The notes: generated from the letters alone by a model not told the origin. Numbered from the stretch's first letter, positions 45,755 through 57,155 are shown. The stretch is 64,000 nucleotides of DNA from Ursus arctos (GCF_023065955.2 NC_079873.1:13592566-13656565), one strand, 5' to 3'. A program made the numbers and translations.

Positions 45755-45900
45755 CATGCTTCAGAGCTCAGCATCAGTGCCCCAGAAAGCCCTTCCCTGC
45801 ACCCCCAGCTGCTTTCATCATTCAGTAAATATTGACTGAGCAGCTGCTATGTGCCAGGCACTGATCTGGGCCCCTGGGCTTCATCAGTAATAAAAACAAA
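45755..45900. repeat. Two abutting L2 LINE pieces of opposite orientation
   Basis: The left part ('cttcagagctcagcatcagtg...gaaagcccttccctgcacccccag') reads as L2 plus strand. The right part ('tcattcagtaaatattgactgagcagctgctatgtgccaggcactg') is the L2 3' end on the minus strand. Confidence 0.6.
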
Positions 45901-45902
45901 GA

Positions 45903-46105
45903 CTCTTGCTAGCTTAATAGCTTTGTGATCTTGGTCAAGTTCCATCAGTTTTCTGAGCCTTGGTTTCCTCATCTGCAAAATGGGAATAATAAAACTGAAT
46001 GCACAGCAGGGTTATGGTAAGGATTAAATAAGATGTTACATAGAGACAACGCAGTCACTGGCACACGATCACATCTGGGTAAACGGTATCCGTTGTGGTC
46101 GTTGT
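45903..46105 (+). repeat. MIR SINE
   Basis: 'aatagctttgtgatcttggtcaagttcc', 'gagccttggtttcctcatctgcaaaatggg', 'cagggttatggtaaggattaaataag' and 'agtcactggcacac' occur in MIR order on plus. Confidence 0.9.
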
Positions 46106-47150
46106 TAGGAACATGTCCACCTTCCCCAGTAGCCTGTAAAGTTCTCGTGGATGGGAAGAGCCCCCAAGCCTTTCTGGTATCACCTGAATATCGTACCAAA
46201 ATGGGGGCTTAGTAGATGTTGAGTGGACAGAAAGGGTCTCAGTGTAGAGAGGACTTCCTGCTTTCTTACGCTGCTAGATTTAGCAGACGGTGAGAAATAG
46301 ACTAAGCCCTGTAGGGACTTTTTTTCTCTTTGCCTAATTTAAGCTGTGAGTTGTGGTGGGTGATGTGCTAAAGAAAAACAAGACTAATAATCTACTCCGC
46401 GTACTCCCCCGGAAGGCCACAGAAAGAAAACCTGTTCTTTTTCTTTTAGAGTTTCTTTATTTTTTTTCTTAAATACCTTCCCTGATAGATTTAGTGTTCC
46501 AGCAAGTCCTGCTGATCTCCTTTGCATTTTTTCTTGCTCCCGATGCTCCCCTCCATACTTCTCTACTGCTCACCTTGGTCTAGCGGGAATAGTGGGAGTA
46601 GTGCTGCTGGCCTTGCGTCCATGGAAGAAACTTCCGGAAGCCGAGAGGCATCAGGCATCCAGGGTCCCAGGGCTGTGGCATGCTCCTCCCACACATGGCG
46701 TCCCACGAACAGCTACCAGCACTTCCGTCAGAACCGCCTCTCAGGTTCACTGACCAGCGAGCTCCCTCCATTTTGTCTTCTCAGCCCAGCCTTCTCGTCA
46801 GCCTTTCTGCAAAGGTGAAAGGCAAGTTCCCAGGATGCAGGGCCTTCTTTCTTCCTTGACATCTGGTTTGATTCTGGGCAGCTAAATAGTGGCTTTGCCA
46901 TGAACAACAAAAGCTAATTCACTGCGGTTTTTAAACACCAAGTGCAAATATTTTTCCTTTTCAGCTTGGGGTCACTGGAAGGGAAAAAACAGGGCTGAGA
47001 AGGAGATTAACCTTTTAAAAACTATTATGACTTCCCATAGAAAATAAAACAATGGCATCATTTCCTTCCATTCGTGAGAGTCTTTTTATGAGTGATTGTT
47101 GTTTGAGGCAAGACTGGGGATCTGAAGAAGACTTTAAAATACTGTTTTAG
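46106..47150. other. Unique non-coding stretch
   Basis: No repeat or exon was recognised. T-runs lie at about 46436-46470. The open frames at 46522-46910 overlap on both strands. Confidence 0.4.
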
Positions 47151-49679
47151 CTTGGTTTTCTACTCAGAAGCCCACCATGGTTGCTTTGGAGAGCGCATGC
47201 CAATCCCAGAGGAGCCCAGGGCCACCCTGTTTGCTTTCTGTCTGCCGGGTCTTCATCCCTGGCTGGGCGGCCCCCCACCTTCTTGCCGGCTTGCGTTCCT
47301 GCCTCAAGCAGGGCCCTGCCTCTCCATGAAGGGGAGGCAGCTGCGGGCAGGAGTGCCGCAGTGAGCTGGGTTGGAGGCGCTGGCCACGCCGGCCACGGAT
47401 GCCACTGACAGACGCTTGGAAGGCTGAAAGCGCTGTCTGGGTCCCTTCTCCAAGGTTCCAGCCAGACTTCGTGTTGATTTGGGCTGTCTTACTGCATCCC
47501 AGAACCCCAGAGCTGCTCAGTTGCTCTCCAGAAATGAAGTCACCCGTCCTGGCTCTTGCTGTCCACATGGCTATGGAGCAGCAGGGTCCAAGGCAGGGAG
47601 CCGACGCCGGCAGCAGAGACCTTGCGACGCTCGGAGAAGAAAGCGAGTCCACCCACCCCACTGTTGCTTATGTCACGTGTTCTCTCTGGACTGGAAAACA
47701 AAGCTCTTCTCTGACCTTCCATGGGTTGGTCTTCTTTCCTTCTCTCGGCCCTTCCAGCTCTGGCACATCAATTCGGTCGCCGGGTTCAGGTGGGAGGTGA
47801 AGCATGTGCCATGAGACTCGAAGGCTCTTGGAGCAGAGCTGTGGACATCCCTGAATTCTGCCCTTCCTGCCAAGACGACGATCTGAACAAGCTCCAGAAT
47901 GGCTGCTGTCCGTGGAGGCGCTCACGTATTCCTGCCATGTACTTGACTGTTGTTACTGGCATCGCCGGAGCCTAACATGTTGATACAGGTGGTGTGTGCG
48001 TGGGGGTGGGAGGGGACCAGAAATTGATTTGCAACCTGAAAAGAGCAAACTCCAATTGTATTCTGCCCCCCGCCCCCCCTACAGTGCGTGTGCAAATATT
48101 TGCAGGCCGCCTCCCTCACACCGACCTAGAATTTCACGGCCAAGTGAAGCAGCCCCAGCCTGGCGAGAGGAACGGGCGGGCAGGCGGGGTGGCCGGCGGT
48201 GGCGGAATGGGATGTGTGTATTCCTCCTCGCGCCGGATGCTTGGCATGGGGGCTGGGCGGCTGTGTAGTATCCGTCTGTACCGGATTGTAGTATCCGTCC
48301 GCCCTCCTGTCTCTGGCAGCGTGCTCACGGTTTCCATAGCCACGTGGCACTTGGCAGAGCTTCTCGAGCCGACGGGCCCTGAGATTCTGCATTTCCAACA
48401 AGCTCCCAGGTGATAGGGATGCTACCGACCCCCTGGCCTATTGCACTTGGAGCGGAGAGGCCCGAGAAAAGTACCAGGGCATTCTGAACTCCTCCGGGCC
48501 GGGAAGGAAAGTGCTCTAAGCCCCTCCTCTGGAGACAGGGTGGGTCTGAGGCTACCCTGGAGTCCTGATTTGCCATTCAAGTGAACCCAGAGGGATTAGC
48601 AGCTGGCCCGGCACTTGGGTGAGACCATCTCCCCCTCCAGGGGGGAGTCCCTGAGGCAGCACGGATGTTGTGCGAATATCGGCCACCCTCCTTGCCGAAG
48701 GTCGCCCTCTCTCGCCCTCCCGCCCCCCTGCCCTGCCTGCCTACTAGGGCAGATCAGCTTTCAGCTATCTGCCACTCCGGGAGGCCTTTGGATAAAAGAA
48801 AAGGCCCGTCCTTAAGAAGCAGAGCGGGAATCCAAGCATGCCTCTCGCCTGCTGCCTGCCCAAGAATGCAGGTATTTGGGGTTTGCAGCATTTCCTGGCA
48901 AGACAAAGGGGGAGGGAGCTGGGAGAAGCCAGGCCCAGTGGAGAGGGGCTCTGCAATGCAGCCGCTTCCTGTTCTGGGGGAATGAGGAGTATGCTTTCTG
49001 AAGAAAGGGAACCCTTGCACAGGAACCGAGGTGAGGAAGCGAGGCCGGGCCTGACCCTCAGGGCTGACCTTGACATTTGGGGGTCAGCGACTTCTGAGCC
49101 TGGGGACTTCGGGTTGCTCATCCTGGCCGGCCACGGTTGCAACTTGGTGCTCCTTCTGAGGTGCTGGATCGCTTGAGACCGAGGCCAGCCTCTCTCTCTC
49201 TCCTCTTCCTGCACTCTGACACTTGCTTGTCTTCCAAGAGGGCGCAGAGGGGAGCCCGGGTGGGGGTCCAGGGCAGGGCTCTCGGGCTCTGGCCTGGGGT
49301 GGCTGGGAAGAGGCCTGCTTGTGCCTTTCTTCACCGCCGCCACCCACCCCCTTCCGTCTGCTGGGAATTCCACGGTGTCCTGCCCTCATCCCGAGTCCGC
49401 AGGGAGATTTATGTATGTCCCTCTGGCCCCCAACAGCCCTGAACTGGGAGTTCAGACCCAGGTTCTTCCGATTTCTGGCTTCCTTGCCATCTGAAGTGGC
49501 CTCAAAGCGCCTGAGAGCCTGTCTGCCCAGCTTGCAGACAGCCTGCTTTCGAGGGGGCGTCCCCTAAAGCCTCCTTCACGATGTACCTTGACCGCATAAG
49601 GTCAGCCACACAACTGAACCCTGTTGGAAAAGTATGGAACTCTTTGCAGTCTCCGTTCTGCACTGGGCGTAGCCCTCCC

Positions 49680-50200
49680 CTATTACCTCGGGCTCCTGGA
49701 CGCAGGGCCAGTGCCTTCCTCACAGTTCCCGTGTGGGCGCCACTCCACTGCCCAGTCACGCGGAGCGCAGGGGCCGGGGGCGCGGGGTGAGTGGCGGAGC
49801 CTGCCGCTGCCGCCGCCCCGGCCTGGCCCCAGCTGAAGCGGCTTCTCGCACACTTGCCTCCCGTGTCTCTGTGGGGACGGCCGCACCCGGTGGGCGCGCT
49901 CCAGGGGCCGAGCCCTGGCCTAAGCCTGGTGGCAGCCCTGCTGGGGGAAAGCGTCGTCCGGCCCTGCCGGCTGATGAGGCCTCCTCTGAGTTGCTTCGCC
50001 AGGGGTGGTGATGGGGAGGCCCTGGTTTGTGGCTCCCTTGTTACCTCAGATCCCTTTGGAGAGGAAGGACTCACGCCCGCGGACCGGGCACGTGCCGATG
50101 GCTGTCCCCGAGCGGCTGTGGGTTTCTTCAGGGCATGTGGTCCCCGGACGTGGGGGTGGGGAAGGGGCTCGCCTCCAGATCCCCAACGGTGCGCGTGCTA
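49680..50200. promoter_or_regulatory. CpG-dense core of the GC-rich block
   Basis: CpGs are closely packed, for example 'agtcacgcggagcgcaggggccgggggcgcgggg', 'tgccgctgccgccgccccgg' and 'ggtgggcgcgctcc'. A CpG island or unannotated promoter is possible. No TATA or clear exon was identified. Confidence 0.45.
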
Positions 50201-50234
50201 ATGAGGGTTACCGTTATTGCTCGGCAGGCTCTGC

Positions 50235-50347
50235 CTCCCGCCAAATCAGGCAGAGTCTCTGGGGACAGAGTCGGGCAGCAGTGCGGTTTTTGAAGAGCAC
50301 CCCCGGTAGACTCCGGGGAGCAGCCAGGGTTGAGAAGCCCTGCCTTG
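50235..50347 (+). repeat. MER20-like hAT relic, degraded
   Basis: 'caaatcaggcagagtctctgggg', 'cagcagtgcggtttttgaag' and the terminal 'gccagggttgagaagccctg' resemble the 3' part of a MER20/MER5-type element. Confidence 0.4.
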
Positions 50348-50774
50348 GGCAAGAAGTAACACCGCCACTCCCACTCTAACCCCCACCTGCCCTCAGGAGC
50401 CCGAATGAGACAGCGAAGGACCTAAGTTCACACATTTGCAGAAGGATCGCTGGATTGAGGGGAGAGTGTCCAACAGCCAGGTAGTAGTCATCGGGCCTAA
50501 AGGGCTAACTAACGGGAGGGAATCCCAAATAAAGCCCCTCCAGGTGCCAGCGGGAAGTTTCCAGTCGAAGCTTAAGGAGGAAGATGGGGAGAAGGCCTTT
50601 GGAAAAGCTTGACCAAGTTTACCTTGGAGAGTTGGCGATCCGAGGCCAGACGGTGGCTGGCAGGCCAGGGAGGGGTAAGGATGGTTACAGGGGCTCCGGG
50701 GGCTTGACCTTCTCGGAGCTGCTGGCACCAAATGAGGTTGGCTGTCTTCTGGCGTTAGTGTCAGCAAGGTCATG

Positions 50775-50872
50775 GTCCCCTTGCTGACTCCGCATAGCTC
50801 AGAAGGACAGAGACCAGGCCCTTCATCAAAGATGCCTCCAAGTAGCGCTTGGCACATACTGCATTCAGCACA
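50775..50872 (+). repeat. L2 LINE 3' scrap
   Basis: 'gctcagaaggacagagacc...gtagcgcttggcacatactgcattcagcac' resembles the L2 3' terminus. Confidence 0.45.
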
Positions 50873-51460
50873 ATAAAAGCAGAGGGGAAAATGACTGCTT
50901 TTTGCCTCAACACAAATTTTATTACACCAGGTTTCATTATAAAAATGTTACAGTTTGGGGTGTGTGTTTATTACATAAACAAAGTAGTTACTCTGATCCT
51001 CACCATCTTTCAAACCAGAGTCTCAAAGGGAATTTTATTTACTAGATTTAAAGCCATGGAACAATCGTTTCATACGATTGCCTTATAAGCATAGGAATAA
51101 TTCAGGGAAGCATAAAACTCTCTGCTTTCTTTCCTCCTCAGCCCTTGCTGAATCTTCCCAACTTGGAGACAGGCACAAAAATGTGAGATCTTGTAGCTGA
51201 TAGATAGACCAGATCTGGGTACACTTATAAAAGGGGTAGTGCGGTGGTCGTCGGGAAAAATGCAGCATGGGACTCGAGCTTCAGGCTCCTGTCGCAGTCT
51301 GCCTGCAGTGTCCTGGGGACTTGGGCAGGTTTGAGAGCCATGTACGCTGATCCGTCAAGCTCCCAGGGCCCAGACCCTTATGCCAGTCCATAGTCGGAGG
51401 CCAGGGACCCAGCAGCTATGCCACTGTGTATGCCCAGCCCTCTGGGCATTCATATTTCCC
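50873..51460. other. Unique non-coding stretch
   Basis: No repeat or exon was recognised. Confidence 0.4.
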
Positions 51461-51610
51461 AGAGGCAAAATCTTCTTCTTCTTCTTCTTCTTCTTTTTTT
51501 TTTTTTTAAGTAGGCTTCATGCCCAACATGGGGCTTGAACTCACAACCCTGAGATTAAGAGTCGTGTGCTCTACAGACTGAGCTGGCTGGGCACCCCCAG
51601 AAGCAAAACT
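51459..51610 (-). mobile_element. Can-SINE, short form, with AAG-expanded tail
   Basis: The plus strand reads (CTT)n at 51471-51494, a T-run, then 'taagtaggcttcatgcccaac', 'tggggcttgaactcac', 'gagattaagagtcgtgtgctctac' and 'tgagctggctgggcacccc'. On the element strand the A-rich tail has expanded into (AAG)n. Near-identical flanks 'ccagaggcaaaa' (about 51459-51470) and 'ccagaagcaaaa' (51598-51609) form a diverged target duplication. Confidence 0.93.
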
Positions 51611-51943
51611 TTCACATCAGTATGAATATCAGCTCAGGCCCCTTCGTTCGTTCCTGGGAACTCCGCGTTCAGAGGAAACAAGGAGTAGGCTGCCATCATC
51701 TTATGGCAGAATCGGTTTTGTCCACTTTTTGTGTGTGTTTGTTATTTTTAATTAATTCATCAGATTTTGTGTTCATTTACTTGAGATTTTAAACTTGTTT
51801 TCTATTTCTTAAGTTGAATGCTTAGTTTCAAAGATAGATCTGAAAACCAAGAGCTATAACTTTACCTCAAGAATACAGCTTTGGTAATTTCTATTGGTTT
51901 TCCTATGTGGGCTTATTGTTATGAGTTTCATCCTCTGGATAGT
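51611..51943. other. Unique AT-rich stretch
   Basis: Nothing recognised beyond AT-rich words such as 'ttattttttaattaattc' at about 51740. Confidence 0.4.
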
Positions 51944-52178
51944 TAGGTTTTGGAGAGGCAGTGTGGTGTGGGGAAAATGGGCTTTGGTGTCTGCCAGATC
52001 TGGGTTTGAATCCTTACTCTGCCATTTATCCGTCGTGTAATTGCAACTTGCTTATTTCTCAAACAGAGATGGTAATAACTGCCTTTCGTCTTCCCTAAAT
52101 GAGGATGAAATGAAAGAATGCAGGCAGAGGACTTAGCACAGTACACTTAGTACTGCTCAATCCATAGTAGCTACGAAT
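51944..52178 (+). repeat. MIR SINE, near full length
   Basis: 'aggcagtgtggtgtgg', 'tgccagatctgggtttgaatcc', 'tctgccatttatccgtcgtgtaattgc', 'acagagatggtaataactgcc' and 'cttagcacagtacacttag' occur in MIR order. Confidence 0.88.
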
Positions 52179-52615
52179 AAGCATCATATTTAAAATAAAA
52201 TGCCTTTGGCACAGGCAAAGCTTTGTGGCTGGGAAGCTGTTCTCCATTTGCATGTCTTAGGCAGAAGGCCAGGACAGTGGGTGTCCTTTCTGGATCAACC
52301 CACTTATCCTGATGTCCTCCAGAGGCGCTAGCAGATGGGACAGGAAAATACCAACAGTGTACCTAGGGGAGGGCACGCAGCCAAGTGTTACACTGGATTG
52401 AGCAGGCTGAGACGAGCCAGGAGAAAAGTCGGCACGACACAAAAATTCAGCACTGAAAAATTCCTCCGAAGTTTCTTAGTCCCTGTCTCTTGTGGAGGAT
52501 TCCTCAGTAGAATATTTGAACTCTTCTGTCCCAGACCTGGCCTCTTTCCCAGCTACCCAACTGGGTTACTTCCCACTCCGCGGGGCCTTGACTACTGGTC
52601 TTGTCCTTGAAGGAG
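52179..52615. other. Unique non-coding stretch
   Basis: No repeat or exon was recognised. Confidence 0.4.
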
Positions 52616-52619
52616 GCAG

Positions 52620-52745
52620 CATTTGGGGAGCTAAACTTGATGAAGCAGCATCTCTGCTGGGTCCTGGGCTAGTTGCAGGCATCAGCCATGACTGAGACAC
52701 AGTTCTGCCCCTGGGGACTTGCAAGCCAGGAGGATACTGATCTGT
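52620..52745 (-). repeat. L2 LINE 3' fragment
   Basis: 'gctgggtcctgggctagttgcaggc', 'tgactgagacacagttctgcccctgggg' and 'ttgcaagccaggagg' match the antisense L2 3' end. Confidence 0.5.
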
Positions 52746-54760
52746 GCGCCCCGGAACGGCTGGACACAGTACCTCGGGACCCATCCGCAGGAAGGAGGGA
52801 CCAGCTCTCCCTCCTGGGGTGGTGTGGCAAGCCAAGTGGGGTTGATGGAGGGGACTTTGGAGTGACTCTGTTGGGGTAAACAAGTTAAGGTGTATCAAGT
52901 TTGGGATGGATTTTTGTTTGTGGGTTTTTTTTTTTGTTTGGTCTTATTTTGTTCTATTTTTTAGAACATGATAGAATGAGCTCACTCTGCTGCTCTTTAA
53001 AACGAAAAAAAAAAAAAGAAGTATCTGGTCTCTAAAACCAAGAGAAACATCTTTGATAGAGCCACAATCTTGCATAAAAATAAAGACGATTTGCTTTGGA
53101 TTGATTCTTACCTTCTCTATGTCTAGGGGTGGGGAGGCAGAGAAGAGAGTAAGATCAGGAAGGGATAAGGCTGCACGAAGCTATAAACGACTGTAGTCTG
53201 CTGCGCACACTCTGTCTATTCGACACAGCCCCTCTGTGCGTAAACTTGGGCGGAAAGTACTTGTCTGTGTTCGAGGCAGAGTTTTCCAGTCTTCTCTAAA
53301 GTCCATCTGTGCTTCTGAATATTCTGTGGGGTAGCACGGCTCCCTTCCTCCTGGGGTACCTCTTTTTGGGTCAGCAGGAGTCTTGAGAAGCTCTCCCGAG
53401 GGATGCTCGTCTTGTGTGTGGCTGTAACTCCTTGACCTTGAGCGTGGCGACAACCACTGGTTCCCAAAATGGCAGAAAGGAGATGCAGAAGGGAATTCAT
53501 CTCGGCTGTATCCTCTCACAACTGAAACACAGAACTGGTTCTTCAGCATCCAGAGGCCAAATGTCAATAAGGGGAAGGATGCAAGTGTTTCCTCAGCTTT
53601 GAAGAACGGAGGCCTCTCAGGAATGTTATCTTTGCCCCTTTCTTGCCCCCACCTTACAATGGAGCAAAGAGGAAGTTTTGATTTATTCTTCAAGATAGAA
53701 TAGTAAATCACTCTTCTCTCACTGCCTTGTCTTTGTGATATGCTTGCCACGGATGGCATTTGGCCATTAACAGCTAGGTTCCCTCTTTCACCTAAGTTTT
53801 TATCCCCGGAAACCTTCACCATCGAGTTAGAGCTGGATGATTAATTTTGAAATAAGGATGTGCTTGAGGACAGGCCAGGGGCACACATCAACAGCCACAG
53901 AGCCCCTGGCTAAAATGGACGATAAATTACTCATCCCAACTGATGCAGCCCTGTAGCTCCTGCTCTGAAAGCCAGGGGTAATGAAGGGAGCCACAGGTTT
54001 CTAGTACTTTCCACACCTACCTTGGAAAGTGAGTGAAACGGCCACCTGGGAGAATTAAGATAATTGTATTTGAGTGCTTTTCCTTGCAAAGAAGTTGATT
54101 TGTAGCTTCTCTTGATTAGCCTTTCAGTTTCCCCCCTCTGCTCTTTTCTTGGCATTTAGTTGCTGCTTTTTAAAAATTTTTTCACACGAAAGACATCATG
54201 GGTAAGAAGAGATTTTATTTTGAAGAACAATGATCACATTAACAAGGTGACAGCAGATAAGCTAAAAGTCACTCCATTTTCTGCCGGGGAAAAATGTTCT
54301 TTGCCGCCAAATCGCATTCTGCCTCTCTTTGTCTACTCTCCTTTTACAGGAGGGAGGCAGGCCCAGCCACTGATGGCCTCAGAAGGAATAGCTGGGAGAT
54401 AAGATACACCCTTGATTCCCATAAGAAGGGAAGCTTTTGAGTTCAGTGACAAAATGACTTCCTGTTCCCCAACATTCTTGTGCGTGGAGCTCTCTGTAGG
54501 ACAGTGACATTTCTCCGCCCTTGGTCCAGAGTCTCAAGTAGAAAATAACTATGAAATCTGAAACTTGGGAGAGCCCCAAAATCCAATTCATTGCAATTTA
54601 ACAGATGTCTAGGCCTGAATCAGATTCTAGAGGTACGGAATCTCCCTACATCCTGCTGTGTATTTGGGTCAAACTGAGGACTTTCCCTACCTTTAAGGTA
54701 TTAGAGCTACATCCAGAGACCCAACCTCATGTGTGTGGCTACGTCTCCAGGCATCTAGAA
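52746..54760. other. Unique stretch holding the longest non-repeat minus frame
   Basis: Homopolymer-rich runs occur at about 52920-52965 and 53006-53022. The minus frame 53181-53822 is open for 213 codons, but I recognise no domain, signal or membrane segment, and its first ATG has a weak context (T at -3, G at +4). I treat it as probable chance. No interspersed repeats were recognised. Confidence 0.4.
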
Positions 54761-54764
54761 GAAA

Positions 54765-54800
54765 AGGGAGGGAGGGAGGAGGGCGGAAGGAAGGAAGGAA
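54765..54800. repeat. GGGA/GGAA purine microsatellite
   Basis: Short GGGA units followed by GGAA units. Confidence 0.9.
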
Positions 54801-54857
54801 ACAAAACAGACTTCAAAACAGTCAAAGAAAAACTGGGGGATGGAAGAGGTGAAGAGG

Positions 54858-54945
54858 GAAAGGAAGGAAGCTTCCCGAAGGAGGTGAGATTTGTGCCAGG
54901 CTTTGACGGATGGGGAGGAATTTGTTAGCCAGAAGCATTCTGGGG
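54858..54945 (-). repeat. L2 LINE scrap
   Basis: 'cttcccgaaggaggtgagatttg' and 'ggatggggaggaatttgttagccag' resemble the antisense L2 phrase before its 3' end. Confidence 0.5.
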
Positions 54946-55066
54946 TTTCACCTCTCTAAGCTGCACTTTGCGCTGCAAAATCTCCTAGGCCTGTTGTGAA
55001 GACTGAATGGCCTAATGAAATGAAAGCACAGAGCGCAGTGCTTGACAAGTGTTAGGGGCTGAGTGG
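54946..55066 (+). repeat. MIR SINE 3' half
   Basis: 'cacctctctaagctgcactttgc', 'ctgttgtgaagactgaatgg' and 'agagcgcagtgcttgacaag' are MIR plus-strand motifs. Confidence 0.65.
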
Positions 55067-55071
55067 GCGTG

Positions 55072-55120
55072 CGTCGCCGCCGCCGCTGCCGCCATCATCC
55101 TCATCACCGTCGTCCTCATT
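55072..55120. repeat. GCC/ATC trinucleotide run at the MIR tail
   Basis: A run of CGC/GCC units grades into ATC/GTC units directly after the MIR copy. Open frames across it give Ala-rich or Arg-rich low-complexity peptide and are not a gene. Confidence 0.85.
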
Positions 55121-55728
55121 AGGAGATGGTGTCGCAGGTGTGCGAGCAAAGCCTCAGGGTCCTTCAGAGGCAGAAGATGCCCTCAGCGGCATCTGTGCCC
55201 TCTGCTCTTAAGCCCCGTTTTTCTGAGGCTGATTCTCATCTTTCATATGTTGGCATGCTTTGGTTAATACCAGTTCACCTCCAGCAAAATGAAAGCAGCC
55301 TCAACCCAGTATCAAAAGATGTTTTTAACCCTCCTCCATTTCTCAGTATAACGTCTTACACACTGGCTGATAATTTCAGTAGTGGGTGGGTGTTTGAGTG
55401 GAGGTGTAAATATAAAACCAATAGCTTATGCTACCATTTCTCTTGGGTCTCTGTTTCCAACAACTTATTTTAGCAACTTCAAAAAATATTCACTCAGGGT
55501 ATTTTTTTCTTCAAATCTGTTTATCCTCCAGTGGTTTCATGCAGGTCACAAAGGAAAGGTGTTTCCAGAAAGAAGCAATGAAACTTATTTCTTCTAAAGT
55601 GTGGCAGTTGATGTATAAGGCTAAGTACTTTTGTACCATAAATGATCGGTGTCATGTGCTTGAGAGGAGCTTGTCCGTGGACAGCTGGGGCTGAGGAGTC
55701 TGTAGGCCCAGCGGTTGGGGAAGACCAG
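55121..55728. other. Unique non-coding stretch
   Basis: No repeat was recognised. Several plus-strand frames stay open in parallel (55126-55473, 55382-55597, 55428-55694), which argues for chance. Confidence 0.4.
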
Positions 55729-55729
55729 G

Positions 55730-55985
55730 ATGCTAATATTAAAAGTCACTTAATGACCCCTTATTATGTGCTCAGCAGGACTATGCTAGGGACTCTGTCA
55801 CAGTTGATCCCCAGGGCAACCCTCTGAGGAGGCATAGTGACATGCTTGTATCATGGATGAGGAAAACAAGGCTTAGAGTAGTAACATAACTGGCCCAAGA
55901 TTATAGCTCAGATGTCGCAGAGGCCGGACAGGGACCCAGGTCTGCCTGATTCCAAATCCCAGGCTGTTGACTACCAGGTGGTTTG
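55730..55985 (-). repeat. MIR SINE, near full length
   Basis: Antisense order: 'cttattatgtgctcagcagg', 'agttgatccccagggcaacc', 'catggatgaggaaaacaagg', 'taacataactggcccaag', 'gacagggacccaggtctgcc' and 'gattccaaatcccagg'. Confidence 0.88.
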
Positions 55986-57028
55986 AAAATGATGAGCCCA
56001 AACTCGATGCAGGGTGGTGTTCTAAGGCTGTCATACAGGTTAAATGTTAGAAGACGTGCTATGGCATCTGCTCCAGTCTCTGCTTAGATCCGCCAAAGTA
56101 GGAGGGAACTTGGTTTTGATTTGAGGGAGCAAAAACCGATCGGCGGAAATGGCCCCCACCAAAATATGCAACTGTGAGCTCAGAAGAGGTGTCAGACAAG
56201 GGATAGAACCAATGGTGTCCTGTGTCTTGAGAAAATGGAGTGGGGGAAGGTAAGGCCTTTTACTTTCTCTTTCAATTCCCAGTAATGACTCTAGAACTTT
56301 CTGCTAATTAACTTGACAGCCTGCCACTGATATATTTATTACTCAGCATTGTTCATCAATGATATGTTGTTCACATATTCATTTCCTAGGAGAGGGCCGT
56401 AAATGTCTTCTGGGACCCTAAAAGGTGCTGGATTAACCAGTGCTAGAGGTCGTGGCAGGTCATGAAGTGACAATGCAGACTTGCCCACATCGTCGCTTGG
56501 CTGTGCGGGCAGTCCAGCGTGAAGAGATGATGTTTTCCAGTGGGGGGGAAGGATAGTTTGTCCTCTCATTTCTTAATTTCAACATCCTGCTGAAGGTGCT
56601 TGCAGGGATTGTACTTGATATGATTCAGAGTCTCTGAGCAAAGTAACAAGTAGCAGACATGATTACAGCTCTTCCTGGAGTTACAAAACCCTATTTCTAA
56701 GTGTTTCCCTTCTACATTTGGCCAAACGTCACATCACCTTCTGCTTTCCCCAGTTTCCCGAGGCCTCTTGGTCTGAATAGCCACCAGGCTGCACTGGGCC
56801 AACAGCACCAGCCGTCGGCTAGAACCGAGAAGTCTCGGACTCATCATCCTTTCTTGTGCTTTGAAATGATAACACGTGTATCTCTGAAATCCCCCACGCC
56901 AGCCCCGGGTTCCCGTCTCACCAGATTGCTTGCATTTTCTCATCACGCCGTGCCCTCTTACACACTTCCAGGCCAGTGCACCCTGTCCCCTCTCTGGCGC
57001 GCGTTCATGACCTGGTTCACCTGGCCAA
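55986..57028. other. Unique non-coding stretch
   Basis: No repeat or exon was recognised. The plus frame 56701-57354 (217 codons) starts here, runs into L2-derived sequence and has no familiar domain. Confidence 0.4.
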
Positions 57029-57029
57029 C

Positions 57030-57155
57030 ACCTGGTTGGTTTGGAAGGCTTGACTTAAGCATCACCTTCCTTGGGAAGCCTTTCCTGAAATCACCCAGAG
57101 TGATTCGGACTTCTCCCTTTCATAGCCCAAATGCTGTGCATGCCTGTATATTAGT
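57030..57155 (+). repeat. L2 LINE fragment
   Basis: 'taagcatcaccttccttgggaagcctttcctgaaatcaccc' matches the L2 plus-strand phrase 'gtcacctcctccaggaagccttccctgaccccc' in diverged form. Confidence 0.6.

Larger units (their letters stand above)
47151..50400. other. GC-rich block, no gene recognised
   Basis: About 3.2 kb with raised GC and recurrent CpG clusters (47360-47400, 48160-48240, 49680-50200). It is crowded with overlapping open frames on both strands, the longest being minus 48765-49373 (202 codons), minus 49502-50074 (190) and minus 47164-47661 (165). None shows a familiar domain, signal peptide or repeat architecture, and none dominates over the opposite strand. A short MER20-like scrap ('gattctgcatttccaacaagctcccaggtg') lies at 48380-48412. 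It could lie near a gene boundary. Confidence 0.45.

Noticed and set aside
48765..49373. 202-codon minus-strand ORF
   Set aside because: GC-rich block, low-complexity Ser/Pro/Arg composition, no domain.
49502..50074. 190-codon minus-strand ORF with Arg/Ala/Pro/Gly-rich protein
   Set aside because: It lies in CpG-dense DNA where stops are rare; comparable open frames exist on the other strand.
55049..55267. Ala-rich then hydrophobic short ORF as a membrane peptide
   Set aside because: The Ala and Ile/Val runs come from the GCC/ATC trinucleotide repeat.
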